Assembly: GCF_014297445.1 (NCBI RefSeq) | Contig: NZ_JACORU010000001.1 | Location: 558,001 to 622,000 of the forward strand | From: Ramlibacter albus | GTDB lineage: Bacteria; Pseudomonadota; Gammaproteobacteria; Burkholderiales; Burkholderiaceae_C | Direction of reading: 5' to 3' | DNA: 64,000 nucleotides | In this document: positions 1-8,081 of the stretch, piece by piece | Layout: every line of letters starts with the position of its first letter | How positions within the stretch are numbered: the first letter of the stretch is position 1 | Program-made: the position numbers and the translations under genes | The notes under the pieces: generated by a model | Database searches by the model: none | What the model was told of the DNA's origin: nothing | Seen by the model: the letters and a program-made list of their open reading frames with translations, nothing else

Positions 1-243
1 GGCGACGTGGCGTTGATCCCGCTGTACGACCCGCTGCACGGCGACGCCGGCAGCGCCGCGCTGCCCGGCGCGGCACTGCGCGCCTGCCTGGCGCTGCGGC
101 GCTTCGCGGTGGAGTCCGGCTGGCGCGTGGCGGCGGACGCGGCACTGCCGGGCAAGCTCGACGGGCAGCTCGCGGTCGTCGCACAGAAGGCCGACTTCGC
201 CGGCCATGCCGTGTGCGAGCTCAAGCCCGCGCGGGAGTCCTGA
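1..243 (+). CDS. C-terminal end of an unidentified protein (5' truncated by window edge)
   Basis: An open frame enters from the left edge and ends at a TGA at 241-243, giving 80 visible residues. The frame is open from base 1, so the true start lies outside the window; an internal GTG at 7 is not needed. The peptide is rich in Ala and Leu and ends in a Lys-Pro-Ala-Arg stretch. I recognise no domain. Its stop directly abuts the stop of the convergent histidine kinase, and strong third-position GC supports real coding. Confidence 0.6.
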   Translation, partial: GDVALIPLYDPLHGDAGSAALPGAALRACLALRRFAVESGWRVAADAALPGKLDGQLAVVAQKADFAGHAVCELKPARES

Positions 244-2784
244 TCAAGGCTGCGGCAACGCGCTCGCCAGCCCCGCACGCAAGTCCGTGAGCTTGGACGC
301 AAGCTCCCCCGCGAGCGCCTCGATCTCCGCCGGCGGCCGCCCGCCGTCGCACGCGGCCTCCACCTCACCCGCGAGCCGCGACACTTCGACCGCGCCGAGC
401 GTGGCCGCGGAACCGCGCAGCGTGTGCGCGACGAAGCGCACATCCTGCATGTCGCCCTTGGCCACCGCGGCGTGGAGGCGGCCCACGGTGGGCTCGTGGT
501 TCGCGACGAACATGCGCAGCATCGACACGTAGAACGACTCGTCGCCGCCGGGGATGTGCGACAGCCCGTCGTCCCAGTCCAGCCCTGCCACCGGGTGCTG
601 CAGGCCGCCGCTGCCCAGCAGGACGGGAGCTTCCTGCGGCACGGCGGGCACTTCGCCGCCGGGCAGCACCTGCTGCACGGCGCGCACCAGCTGCGGCGGA
701 TCGATGGGCTTGGTGGCGAATGCGTTCATGCCCGCGGCGAGGCAGCGCTCGCGGTCCGCCGCCATCGCGCTGGCCGTCATCGCCACGATGGGCGTGGACA
801 CGCCGCGCCGCCGCAACTCCTGCGTCGCCTCGATGCCGTCCATCACGGGCATGTGCATGTCCATCAGCACGACGTCGAACTGCTGCGCAGCGGCCATGTC
901 CAGCGCCTCCTGGCCGTTGCCCGCAACCGTGACGCGCGCACCCGCGGCGAACAGCACTTCGCCGGCCACCTGCTGGTTGATCTCGTTGTCCTCCACCAGC
1001 AGCACCTCCACACCCGCCAGCGCGGCGTCGGGCGGCACCGAAGGCGGCGCCGCCGCTTCGGGCGCTTCGTCCAGCACCCGCAGCCACGCGGTGAACCAGA
1101 ACGTGCTTCCCACGCGCGGCTCGCTCAGCACGCCCGCGTCGCCGCCCATCAGCCGCGCGAGGCTGCGCGAGATGGACAGGCCCAGGCCCGTGCCGCCGTG
1201 CTTGCGCGTGGTGCTGCTGTCCGCCTGCTGGAAGTCCTGGAACAGCCGCTCGCGCTCCTCGTCGGTCAGGCCGATGCCGGTGTCGCGCACGGAGAAACGC
1301 AGGAGCACGTCCTCGCCTTCGAGCACCACGTTCTCGACATACACCGAGATGCGGCCGCGCTCGGTGAACTTGATCGCGTTGTTCACGTAGTTGAGCAGCA
1401 CCTGCCGCACCCGCAGCGCGTCGCCGCGCACCCACGGCGGCACTTCGGGCGCGATGGTCACGCCCAGCTCCAGCCCCTTCTCCCGCGCGCGGTGCGACAT
1501 CACCGAGCCCACGTCCTCCAGCACCGCGCGCAGCGTGAACGGCGCCTCCTCCAGCGTGAGCTTGCCCGCCTCGATCTTGGACATGTCCAGGATCTCGTCC
1601 ACCACCTGCAGCAGGTGGCGCGCCGCGCCCTGCTGCTTGGTGAGGTAGTCGCGCTGCTGGCGCGTGAGCTGCGTCTGCAGGGCGAGGTGGCCCAGGCCGA
1701 TGATGGCGTTCAGCGGCGTGCGGATCTCGTGGCTCATGTTCGCGAGGAACGCCGATTTCATGCGCGTGGCCTCCTCGGCCTCCACGCGCGCGCCGCGCAG
1801 CTCGTCGCCCTGCACCTTGAGCTCGTCGCGCGAGCGCAGGTTGCGGTGCAGCTGCACGCGCATCGTGCGCGTGAGCACGCCGATGACGGTGACGGACAGC
1901 GCCAGGGCAAGCAGCAGCGACACGAGCAGCTTCGTGCGCTCCGCCTCCTGCGCCATGCGTCGGCGCGCCAGCTCGGCCTGCTGCGCGGGCGTCAACCCGC
2001 CCGCGGCGGCCAGCAGCAGTTGCTCCACCTGCCGCTGCGCCTGCAGGAAGTTGGTGTTCGTGCGGTAGGTGTAGGTCGTGGAGGCGATCATCAGCAGCGC
2101 CAGCGTCCAGAACGCCAGCGTGAGCGCACGCGCCTGCGGCACCTTGTCCAGCTTGCGCGGCTGGCGGCGCCGCGCCCGCGCGTTCAGGCCCATCATCCCC
2201 ATGGCAAGCGCAGCCAGCGCGATGGCGGTGTTCAGCGCCACCGGCGGCAGCCACGTGTCCGTGACGATCTGGGACGCATTCCACAGGTAGCCGATGATCG
2301 AGATGGCGCCGATGAGGCCGGCCTGCAGTGCGCACAGGGCCACCGTCCAATGGCGCGGGCGCGTGTGCAACAGCACCAGCCCCGGCCCGACCCAGGCAAA
2401 GGCCCAGGCCGTGTAGGGCGACATGCGGCCGGGGATCGCGTTGAAGGCCAGCGCCCTGTCCTCGAACAGCAGCTCGTCGATGCCGAGGGACGTGCCCGTG
2501 AGGTACTCGATGAGCGTCAGCACCCCCACCAGCCCCACGAAAGCGCCGCACGCCGCGGCGATCCGGCCCGCGCGGTCGGCCGCGAGCAGGCCCAGCGCGA
2601 GGCCCGCGACACACAGGCCCACCGCGGTGTTGGGCTTGAGCTGCACCGCGCCGGGCAGGATGCTCTTGAACGCATCCACGCCCAGCACCCAGCCGGCGAG
2701 CGCCACCGCGCCGGTGGCGAACACCAGCACGGCGGCCACCCAGATGAGGTAGCGGTCCTGCACGCGCGTGACGAAACGGTCCAC
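244..2784 (-). CDS. Membrane hybrid sensor histidine kinase with receiver and Hpt domains
   Basis: This 846-residue protein is a complete phosphorelay in one chain. An N-terminal membrane region (about residues 10-230, several hydrophobic helices, then another helix near 285-305) precedes a HisKA domain with the phospho-acceptor His near 351 (SHEIRTPLN). The HATPase domain has its N box near 466 and the G boxes DTGIGL and GGTGLGLSI. A receiver domain follows (VLLVEDNEINQQ, phospho-Asp near 639 in LMDMHMPVMDG), and a C-terminal Hpt domain carries His near 785 (HTLRGSA). The architecture resembles BarA/ArcB-like kinases. No cognate output regulator lies next to it, so the stimulus and target are unknown. 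The membrane part holds no domain I can name. Confidence 0.95.
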   Translation of the reverse strand: MDRFVTRVQDRYLIWVAAVLVFATGAVALAGWVLGVDAFKSILPGAVQLKPNTAVGLCVAGLALGLLAADRAGRIAAACGAFVGLVGVLTLIEYLTGTSLGIDELLFEDRALAFNAIPGRMSPYTAWAFAWVGPGLVLLHTRPRHWTVALCALQAGLIGAISIIGYLWNASQIVTDTWLPPVALNTAIALAALAMGMMGLNARARRRQPRKLDKVPQARALTLAFWTLALLMIASTTYTYRTNTNFLQAQRQVEQLLLAAAGGLTPAQQAELARRRMAQEAERTKLLVSLLLALALSVTVIGVLTRTMRVQLHRNLRSRDELKVQGDELRGARVEAEEATRMKSAFLANMSHEIRTPLNAIIGLGHLALQTQLTRQQRDYLTKQQGAARHLLQVVDEILDMSKIEAGKLTLEEAPFTLRAVLEDVGSVMSHRAREKGLELGVTIAPEVPPWVRGDALRVRQVLLNYVNNAIKFTERGRISVYVENVVLEGEDVLLRFSVRDTGIGLTDEERERLFQDFQQADSSTTRKHGGTGLGLSISRSLARLMGGDAGVLSEPRVGSTFWFTAWLRVLDEAPEAAAPPSVPPDAALAGVEVLLVEDNEINQQVAGEVLFAAGARVTVAGNGQEALDMAAAQQFDVVLMDMHMPVMDGIEATQELRRRGVSTPIVAMTASAMAADRERCLAAGMNAFATKPIDPPQLVRAVQQVLPGGEVPAVPQEAPVLLGSGGLQHPVAGLDWDDGLSHIPGGDESFYVSMLRMFVANHEPTVGRLHAAVAKGDMQDVRFVAHTLRGSAATLGAVEVSRLAGEVEAACDGGRPPAEIEALAGELASKLTDLRAGLASALPQP

Positions 2785-2791
2785 GGGCGGC

Positions 2792-3058
2792 TCAGGCGGC
2801 GGGCGGCGCGTCCTTGTAGAAAGCCTCGACCTTGCCCTTGAGCTTGAGCATGAGCGGGTTGCCCTTCCGGTCGAGCGTCTTGCCGGCGGGCACGCTCACC
2901 CAGCCTTCGCTGATGCAGTACTCCTCCACGTCGTGGCGCTCCTTGCCGTTGAAGCGGATGCCGATCTCGTGCTCGAAGATGGCCGGCACGTGGTACTTGC
3001 TGCGCGGGTCGGCGCACAGGCGGTCGGGGAGGTCGGGGCGTTCTTTGCTGTCTGCCAT
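2792..3058 (-). CDS. DUF3297 family small protein
   Basis: This 88-residue soluble protein matches the DUF3297 pattern. It has the DPRSKYHV segment, FEHEIGIRFNGKER, and a C-terminal stretch with DRKGNPLMLKLKG. The ATG at 3058 starts at the conserved family N-terminus; a longer frame upstream adds 27 non-conserved residues and is rejected. The family is widespread in proteobacteria and is sometimes labelled glutathione peroxidase, without support visible here. It lies 7 bases upstream of the hybrid kinase on the same strand, so the two may be co-transcribed. The function is unknown. Confidence 0.85.
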   Translation of the reverse strand: MADSKERPDLPDRLCADPRSKYHVPAIFEHEIGIRFNGKERHDVEEYCISEGWVSVPAGKTLDRKGNPLMLKLKGKVEAFYKDAPPAA

Positions 3059-3160
3059 GCGGGTATTCTGCCCGGCCGCCGAGCACGTTGGGTGGCGGCT
3101 GACGGGCAAGTAGGAAGCCGTGAAGGCCGAGCTTGCCACGGGGGCGCAACACTAGCCTTG

Positions 3161-3922
3161 ATGAAAGTCGACTGGCCGTCCCTGCTGTGGATCGCGCGCC
3201 ATGGGCAAAGCGCGGGCAACGTGGCGCGCGACGCGGCCGAGGCCGCAGGCATGGCGCTGATCGACATCGAATACCGCGACATCGACACGCCGCTGTCGCA
3301 GCTGGGCATCGAGCAGTCGCGCGCGCTCGGTCGCTGGTTCGCGCGCCAGCCGGCGCGGGAGCGGCCGCAGGTCATCCTTTGCTCGCCCTACGTGCGCGCC
3401 CGCGAAACGGCGCGCCTCGTACTGGAAGAGGCCGGCTGGAAACCCGGCAACGAGCTGCACATGCGCGTGGACGAGCGCCTGCGCGAAAAGGAGTTCGGCG
3501 TCCTCGACCGGCTCACCCGGCACGGCATCCGCGAGAAGTACCCGGAGCTGAGCGCGCAGCGCAGCCACGTCGGCAAGTTCTACTTCCGCCCGCCGGGCGG
3601 CGAGAGCTGGTGCGACGTGATCCTGCGCCTGCGCAGCCTGACCGAGATGGTCACGCGCGAATACGGCGGCTGCCGCGTGCTGGTGGTGGCGCACCAGGTG
3701 ATCGTCAACTGCATGCGGTATTTGATCGAGAACCTGGACGAGTCGCAGATCCTGGCGATCGACGCCGAGGCCGACGTGCCCAATTGCGGCGTCACCTCGT
3801 ACCGGCTGGACCGCGCGACGAACAATCTCCGCCTGGACCTGGCGAACTTCATCGCGCCGCTGAAGGAGGCGGGCGCGCCGGTGACGGTGGAACCGGACGC
3901 GCTGGCCGCGCCGAAGCCGTGA
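3161..3922 (+). CDS. Histidine phosphatase family protein (phosphoglycerate mutase-like)
   Basis: This 253-residue protein has the RHG signature near the N-terminus (WIARHGQSAGN), whose His is the phospho-acceptor. A later segment, LVVAHQVIVNCMRY, carries the second catalytic His of the branch. SPYVRARETA is the usual phosphate-pocket arginine segment. The ATG at 3161 places RHG about 13 residues in, as is typical. The substrate cannot be told from sequence. Its last codons overlap the GTG start of the NAD(P)H-hydrate dehydratase by four bases (GTGA), which suggests translational coupling and perhaps a joint role in metabolite housekeeping. Confidence 0.9.
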   Translation: MKVDWPSLLWIARHGQSAGNVARDAAEAAGMALIDIEYRDIDTPLSQLGIEQSRALGRWFARQPARERPQVILCSPYVRARETARLVLEEAGWKPGNELHMRVDERLREKEFGVLDRLTRHGIREKYPELSAQRSHVGKFYFRPPGGESWCDVILRLRSLTEMVTREYGGCRVLVVAHQVIVNCMRYLIENLDESQILAIDAEADVPNCGVTSYRLDRATNNLRLDLANFIAPLKEAGAPVTVEPDALAAPKP

Positions 3923-4800
3923 GCGTGGAAGTCGACGAGGCGCTGCTGCGCGCCTGGCCCCTGCCCGAGCCGGACGCCGACGCGGACAAGGAGGACCGCG
4001 GCCGCGTGCTGGTGATCGCCGGCAGCCGCGAGACGCCGGGCGCGGCGGTGCTCGCCGCCACGGCTGCACTGCGCGCGGGCGCGGGCAAGCTGGCGGTTGC
4101 GACGCCGGAATCCGCGCATGCGATCGTCGCCGCGGCATTGCCGGAGGCAAGGGTGATCGCATTGCCCGAGTCGCGCGAAGGCGGTTTGCGCGATGAAGGC
4201 GTGAAGTTGCTGGTCGAGCGCATCCACGCCACGCACGCGGTCCTGATGGGGCCGGGCCTGCTGGGTTGCGATGCCACCGCCGGCTTCGTCAACGCGCTGC
4301 TGCCCCATGTGAGGCACGGGGTCACCGTGCTCGATGCTGCCGCGCTGGACGTCGTCGCCGTGCTCGAACGCTTCGACCAGCCCGTGATCCTGACGCCGCA
4401 TGCCGGCGAAATGGCACATGTTGCGGGCTGCGCGAAGGAAGACGTGCGCGCGAACGCGCAGGAGATGGCACTGAAGCAGGCGCGCGCCTGGAACGCCACG
4501 GTGGCGCTCAAGGGCGCCGTCACCTGGATCGCCCGGCCCGACGGCCGCTTGTGGCGCCACGATGGCCACACGCCGGGCCTGGCGATGTCCGGCTCGGGCG
4601 ACGTGCTCGCGGGCGTCATCGCAGGCCTGGCGGCACGCGGCGCCGACGCCGCGCAGGCAGCCGTGTGGGGCGTCGCACTGCACGCGCGTGCCGGCGAAGC
4701 GCTCGCGCAGGAGGCGGGAACGGTGGGCTACCTCGCCCGGGAGCTGGCTACAAGGGTGCCGGCGATGTTGGAGCGGCTGGCGGCGCCTGGCCGTCCCTGA
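3919..4800 (+). CDS. nnrD: ADP/ATP-dependent (S)-NAD(P)H-hydrate dehydratase
   Basis: This 293-residue protein repairs hydrated NAD(P)H, dehydrating the S-hydrate with nucleotide consumption. It is the carbohydrate-kinase-like (YjeF C-terminal) domain only: RVLVIAGSRETPGA near the N-terminus, GAGKLAVATPES, LMGPGLL, TPHAGEMA, and the anion-hole motif GSGDVLAGVIAGLAARG near 230. The epimerase (NnrE) half of the fused enterobacterial protein is absent and not nearby. The GTG at 3919 overlaps the upstream phosphatase stop. The 3' end overlaps the convergent gene at 4748 by 53 bases. Confidence 0.93.
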   Translation: MSVEVDEALLRAWPLPEPDADADKEDRGRVLVIAGSRETPGAAVLAATAALRAGAGKLAVATPESAHAIVAAALPEARVIALPESREGGLRDEGVKLLVERIHATHAVLMGPGLLGCDATAGFVNALLPHVRHGVTVLDAAALDVVAVLERFDQPVILTPHAGEMAHVAGCAKEDVRANAQEMALKQARAWNATVALKGAVTWIARPDGRLWRHDGHTPGLAMSGSGDVLAGVIAGLAARGADAAQAAVWGVALHARAGEALAQEAGTVGYLARELATRVPAMLERLAAPGRP

Positions 4801-5149
4801 GGGCGGCGGCGGCAATGCAGGCCCCGCACTTGCGGCGGGCCTCGTCGATGATCGAGCGGTGGTACGCGTGCAGCTTGGCCACGCGGTGGGTCGTGCCGCC
4901 ATTGCGGTTGGACCACATGGCGTGGGTCATGTCGAAGCGGCTGATGAGGAGCTCCACCCACGTCACCGAGAGGGTCGGCAGCGCGGTGGAATAGGAGCGC
5001 ATCAGGTCGAACTGCTCCGACACGCGCTGGGCAAGCTCCGCGTCGAGCCCGCGGGCCACGAGGAGGGAGAGATCGCGGTCGTAGCGGGCCAGCGCTTCCA
5101 GCAGCTGGCGCGCAATGGCGGCTTGTTCTGCCTTGTGCGATGGAATCAT
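4748..5149 (-). CDS. Conserved hypothetical protein, 133 aa
   Basis: A soluble, mostly helical 133-residue protein of unknown function. The ATG at 5149 begins MIPSHKAEQ; a longer frame adds 17 unlikely residues. The N-terminal half looks like a helical hairpin (LLEALARYDRDLSLL, AQRVSEQFDLMRSYS). A C-terminal segment has two cysteines (RRKCGACIAAA) and a Pro/Ala-rich tail. Its 3' end overlaps nnrD on the other strand by 53 bases, so the last 17 residues are low complexity and the annotated end is less certain than the start. Confidence 0.65.
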   Translation of the reverse strand: MIPSHKAEQAAIARQLLEALARYDRDLSLLVARGLDAELAQRVSEQFDLMRSYSTALPTLSVTWVELLISRFDMTHAMWSNRNGGTTHRVAKLHAYHRSIIDEARRKCGACIAAAALRDGQAPPAAPTSPAPL

Positions 5150-5227
5150 GGTGTTCCGGCCTCCCGTCGCTGATTCTGGCCCAGCCCGGCCGGAAATCAA
5201 GGCAGGTTATTTCTGCTTGACGAACGG

Positions 5228-6763
5228 TCACGCGACCTGCAGAGCTACGAGGGTCGGGAGGGCGTCCGCCTCGAACTTCTTCGCCTGTTCCACGAGGTGG
5301 GCCAGGCTCTCTGCGTCGTCATCCACGGCCTTGCCCTCGCGCATGAGGCGCTGGCCCTGCGCGTGGATGGCATCCAGCGCGTGCTGGGCCATCTGCTGGG
5401 GCGTCTTCGCGCCCTCCTGCCGCGCCAGCAGGAACAGCTGCTCGAAACGGCCGACCGACACGCCCGTGCCGGTGACAGGACTTGCCAGCGTGGTGATGTC
5501 GCCGCCGGCGCGAGCCATGCCCATGATGTGCCGGTTCAGGCGCTCGCACTGCGGTTTGGCCTTGGCCGTCACCTTGTCGTCCTGCACGACCTGCAGGTCG
5601 CCCTTGCCCGCGAGGATCAGGATGGCCTGCATCAACTGGCCGAAGGTCACCTTCTTCTTCTCGACCTCCTTTTCCACCTGCGCCACCGTCACCGGCTTGC
5701 GCGAGGCCAGCGCGTCCAGCACGGGCCCGTACACGTCCTCGTTGAGCGCCGCCTCACCCAGCGGCGTGGCCGCCTTCAGCGTGACGGCATCGCGCCGCGT
5801 GGACAGCAGCAGGCGCAGCGCCTTGACGTTCTGCGTGCGCTCCATCGGCGGCACCGGGCGCAGGCCCTTGACCCAGAAGTCGCGGCGGAACTGCGCGTTG
5901 ACCATGAAGTCGCGCACCGCCTCGCGGAACATCGGGTCGGGCAGGCCCTTGAGGAAGGCCGACTGTTCCTGCGTGTAGTTGACCGGCTCCACCAGGTCGA
6001 AGTACTGCGCGGAACATGCGAAGTCCAGCTTGGCGCGATGCATCCAGTCGGCCATGTCGAGGAAGTGCATCGGCAGCCAGTCGCGGTTGAAGTATTCGTG
6101 CGCGAGGTAGTGGCGGTTGTGCTTGCGCATCTGCGTGATGCGGTCGGCGACGGCGGGATGCGCCTTCGCATACGCGGGCTTGAGCTGCAGCAGCGTGTCG
6201 GCGAACTCGAGCGAGCGGTCGATGCGCTGCACCAGCTTGTCGGCGGGCGCGCTGAGCATGTCGGCGTGGCGCGTGAGCAGGTGCCGCATCGGCACCATCT
6301 GCGCCCAGCCGGGCAGGACGTTGTAGCTGACGTACAGCACGCCGCCGGGGCGCAGCTTGCGCGCGACGAAGTTGGCGATGTGCGTGCGGTTGGCGTCGGA
6401 GATCCAGCTCCAGATGCCGTGCAGGCCGATGTAGTCGAAGTCGGGCAGGTCCGTGCGGCTGCAGAAGTCCTCGAACGACTGGTCGAAGAGCTGCGCGCCC
6501 GCGCCGGAGACCGCGGCCAGCTCCTGCGCGAAGGCGGCCTGGGTGGGGTTGAAGTCGGTGCCCCACCACTTGACGTTGGATGCGGCGGCGTGCACGTTGA
6601 CGCTGATGCCCTGGCCGAAGCCCAGCTCGCAGGCGTTGGCGACGGTGGGCGCCGCGACGCCGCGTTCGAGGAAGGCGAGGCGCAGGCGGTTCGGCTGCAG
6701 CTCGGGGTAGTAGCCGTAGGTGTAGCTGATGTCGGAGACGTAGCCGGAGGTCCAGTCGGTCAT
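5228..6763 (-). CDS. Class I SAM-dependent methyltransferase with PKMT-type regulatory domain
   Basis: This 511-residue protein begins with a Rossmann methyltransferase domain. Motif I is ACELGFGQG near residue 45, an acidic segment WWGTDFNP follows, and DYIGLHGIWSW is the post-II region. The middle and C-terminal parts match the methyltransferase regulatory (PKMT_2nd) domain seen in rickettsial protein lysine methyltransferases and in many free-living proteobacteria. No signal peptide is visible, so it is probably cytosolic. The real substrate is unknown; protein lysine methylation is inferred from the family. It stands alone on its strand. Confidence 0.85.
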   Translation of the reverse strand: MTDWTSGYVSDISYTYGYYPELQPNRLRLAFLERGVAAPTVANACELGFGQGISVNVHAAASNVKWWGTDFNPTQAAFAQELAAVSGAGAQLFDQSFEDFCSRTDLPDFDYIGLHGIWSWISDANRTHIANFVARKLRPGGVLYVSYNVLPGWAQMVPMRHLLTRHADMLSAPADKLVQRIDRSLEFADTLLQLKPAYAKAHPAVADRITQMRKHNRHYLAHEYFNRDWLPMHFLDMADWMHRAKLDFACSAQYFDLVEPVNYTQEQSAFLKGLPDPMFREAVRDFMVNAQFRRDFWVKGLRPVPPMERTQNVKALRLLLSTRRDAVTLKAATPLGEAALNEDVYGPVLDALASRKPVTVAQVEKEVEKKKVTFGQLMQAILILAGKGDLQVVQDDKVTAKAKPQCERLNRHIMGMARAGGDITTLASPVTGTGVSVGRFEQLFLLARQEGAKTPQQMAQHALDAIHAQGQRLMREGKAVDDDAESLAHLVEQAKKFEADALPTLVALQVA

Positions 6764-6847
6764 GGACGGGTATTAAACCGCATGCGCGGTGATCTCCGGT
6801 ACGAGCAGCTGAGGCCTTCAGCGACAGGCCAGGAAGCGTTGTCCTCG

Positions 6848-7287
6848 CTAAGCGTCCAACAGCAAGTACTGATGTCCCGATTCGCTTTCGTAGTAGGCGA
6901 CGCGGCCCGGAACGACGGACACGACTGTTGCCAGGCCAAGTCCCACAACCTTCGTTATGGCTTCTTCCAGCGGAAGCGCAGCTCTATCCAGTCGCGACCA
7001 GTCGGAAAGGACCCAGCAATCTGCCGTGACGCGACCGGCCTCATGTCGGAGGGCGTGAAGAACGAACTCAGGTGTCGACCCTCGCGGCAACGCCCGCATT
7101 CGCTGCCCCTGGAGTCCTGCCATCCCGCAAGCTTGCCAATGATCGCGGATCGCCGCCTTCCGGACAGCAACTGCTTCCACCGATCTTTCTTGTTCTCCAC
7201 GATGAACGCATCGACGAAGGCTGTCTCGTGCCGGCGCTGCAATTCAACGTCGACCAACGAATTACTGGAAGCAGCGGAACTCGCCAT
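6848..7287 (-). pseudogene. Frameshifted conserved hypothetical gene (orphan downstream of the Rhs locus)
   Basis: Two overlapping frames together read as one protein of about 146 residues. The frame from the ATG at 7287 gives a believable N-terminus (AFVDAFIVENKKDRWKQLL) up to about residue 54 (GKLA, near 7126). The C-terminal part continues in the other frame (CWVLSDWSRLD, PGRVAYYESESG) and stops at 6848. I recall a family with an N-terminal FV-x-KR-R module and a C-terminal SxPGRLAYY module in one chain, which fits this reconstruction. Either the gene is broken or there is a sequencing indel near 7115-7135. Its function is unknown. Confidence 0.6.
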
Positions 7288-7330
7288 ATGTCACTTCAGT
7301 ACCGCCTGGTTTCAAGGCAGCTAACATTTG

Positions 7331-7564
7331 TTAAAGCTCAGGGCAGCTTTCGTCCACAACGCCGTCAAGAACTTGAACCCCCTCTATCCCAGGGACGGTA
7401 TATCCATCCACTTGAAGAGCATCGTGCAGCTTTTCCCGCGCAGACGGCTCTGAGCTGGCATCTACGATGGAATTGACAAACGCACCACTCGCCTGAGGCA
7501 TCTCGATCGCGAGCCGCGACGAACTCAGCGGTTCGACCTCGATTTGGTGGAAGTAGTAGAGCAT
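7331..7564 (-). CDS. Small hypothetical protein, 77 aa
   Basis: A short acidic protein starting MLYYFHQIEVEPL and ending DESCPEL. It reads like a compact alpha/beta fold, and its base composition is that of the surrounding lower-GC island. It sits 43 bases upstream of the frameshifted gene on the same strand and about 110 bases downstream of the putative immunity gene. It may be part of an accumulated set of Rhs-associated genes. I do not recognise a family. Confidence 0.5.
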   Translation of the reverse strand: MLYYFHQIEVEPLSSSRLAIEMPQASGAFVNSIVDASSEPSAREKLHDALQVDGYTVPGIEGVQVLDGVVDESCPEL

Positions 7565-7592
7565 CGGCGCGCCTTAGAACTGTCCCTTGGGG

Positions 7593-7627
7593 AATTGGTA
7601 GCGGGGAATCGGGGTCAGATTCCAATT
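7593..7627. repeat. REP-like nested inverted repeat
   Basis: A perfect 6-bp stem GGAATC / GATTCC with a 7-base loop (7605-7623) lies inside an outer inverted repeat AATTGG / CCAATT (7593-7598 and 7622-7627). The core GGGGTCAGATTCCAATTT resembles palindromes I have seen flanking RAYT transposases and Rhs loci in other proteobacteria; this recollection was not checked. It lies between the 77-residue gene and the putative immunity gene and may mark past rearrangement. Confidence 0.4.
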
Positions 7628-7677
7628 TCTGAACGCATTCTTTGGATCATCATCGCCTCGAAGCCGCCACGCCCCAG

Positions 7678-8067
7678 CTAATACAGCTTGATCTCAAGCA
7701 ACAAGTCAGTCAGGCGATGCGCAATCGAATGCTTTTCCAATCTCGCTGAAAGAGCTTCGACCTGCTGCATTACCGTTTCCGAGGTGAACGTTCGTGGACC
7801 TATTTGCTCCCAGTGAAACTGGCGCGGCACGATGACGTGGGCAAGTTCATCGTACACAAACGGCTGCTGCCACGTACCACCATCGCGGATCCCCAGATCG
7901 CCCACTTCCGCTGCGATCGGCAATGGTGCCGTCCAGTAGCCTGCGTCTTCCCGGAGCCGCTTGAAGGTGGTCCAGGCGCACCATGAAGCAGGAGCGCCCC
8001 CGACCGGTCGATTCTGGCCGGAACTGAACTGCTCCGCGGCTTCCAGAAAAAATAACTTCCAGTCCAT
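7678..8067 (-). CDS. Putative immunity protein for the Rhs toxin tip
   Basis: A 129-residue soluble protein starting MDWKLFFLEAAEQF at the ATG at 8067. It lies 14 bases downstream of the Rhs stop codon on the same strand, the usual position of a cognate immunity gene. The middle contains GYWTAPLPIAAEVGDLG and HVIVPRQFHWEQ; the C-terminus is helical (VEALSARLEKHSIAHRL). I recognise no named immunity family, so the role rests on position alone. Codon use matches the lower-GC Rhs gene rather than the surrounding core genes. Confidence 0.6.
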   Translation of the reverse strand: MDWKLFFLEAAEQFSSGQNRPVGGAPASWCAWTTFKRLREDAGYWTAPLPIAAEVGDLGIRDGGTWQQPFVYDELAHVIVPRQFHWEQIGPRTFTSETVMQQVEALSARLEKHSIAHRLTDLLLEIKLY

Positions 8068-8081
8068 TGCCAATCCTGCTG

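Noticed and set aside
424..2841. Very long plus-strand open frame opposite the hybrid histidine kinase
   Set aside because: High third-position GC creates long antisense open frames. The translation is Ala/Arg/His-rich without domain features, while the minus strand shows a complete kinase.
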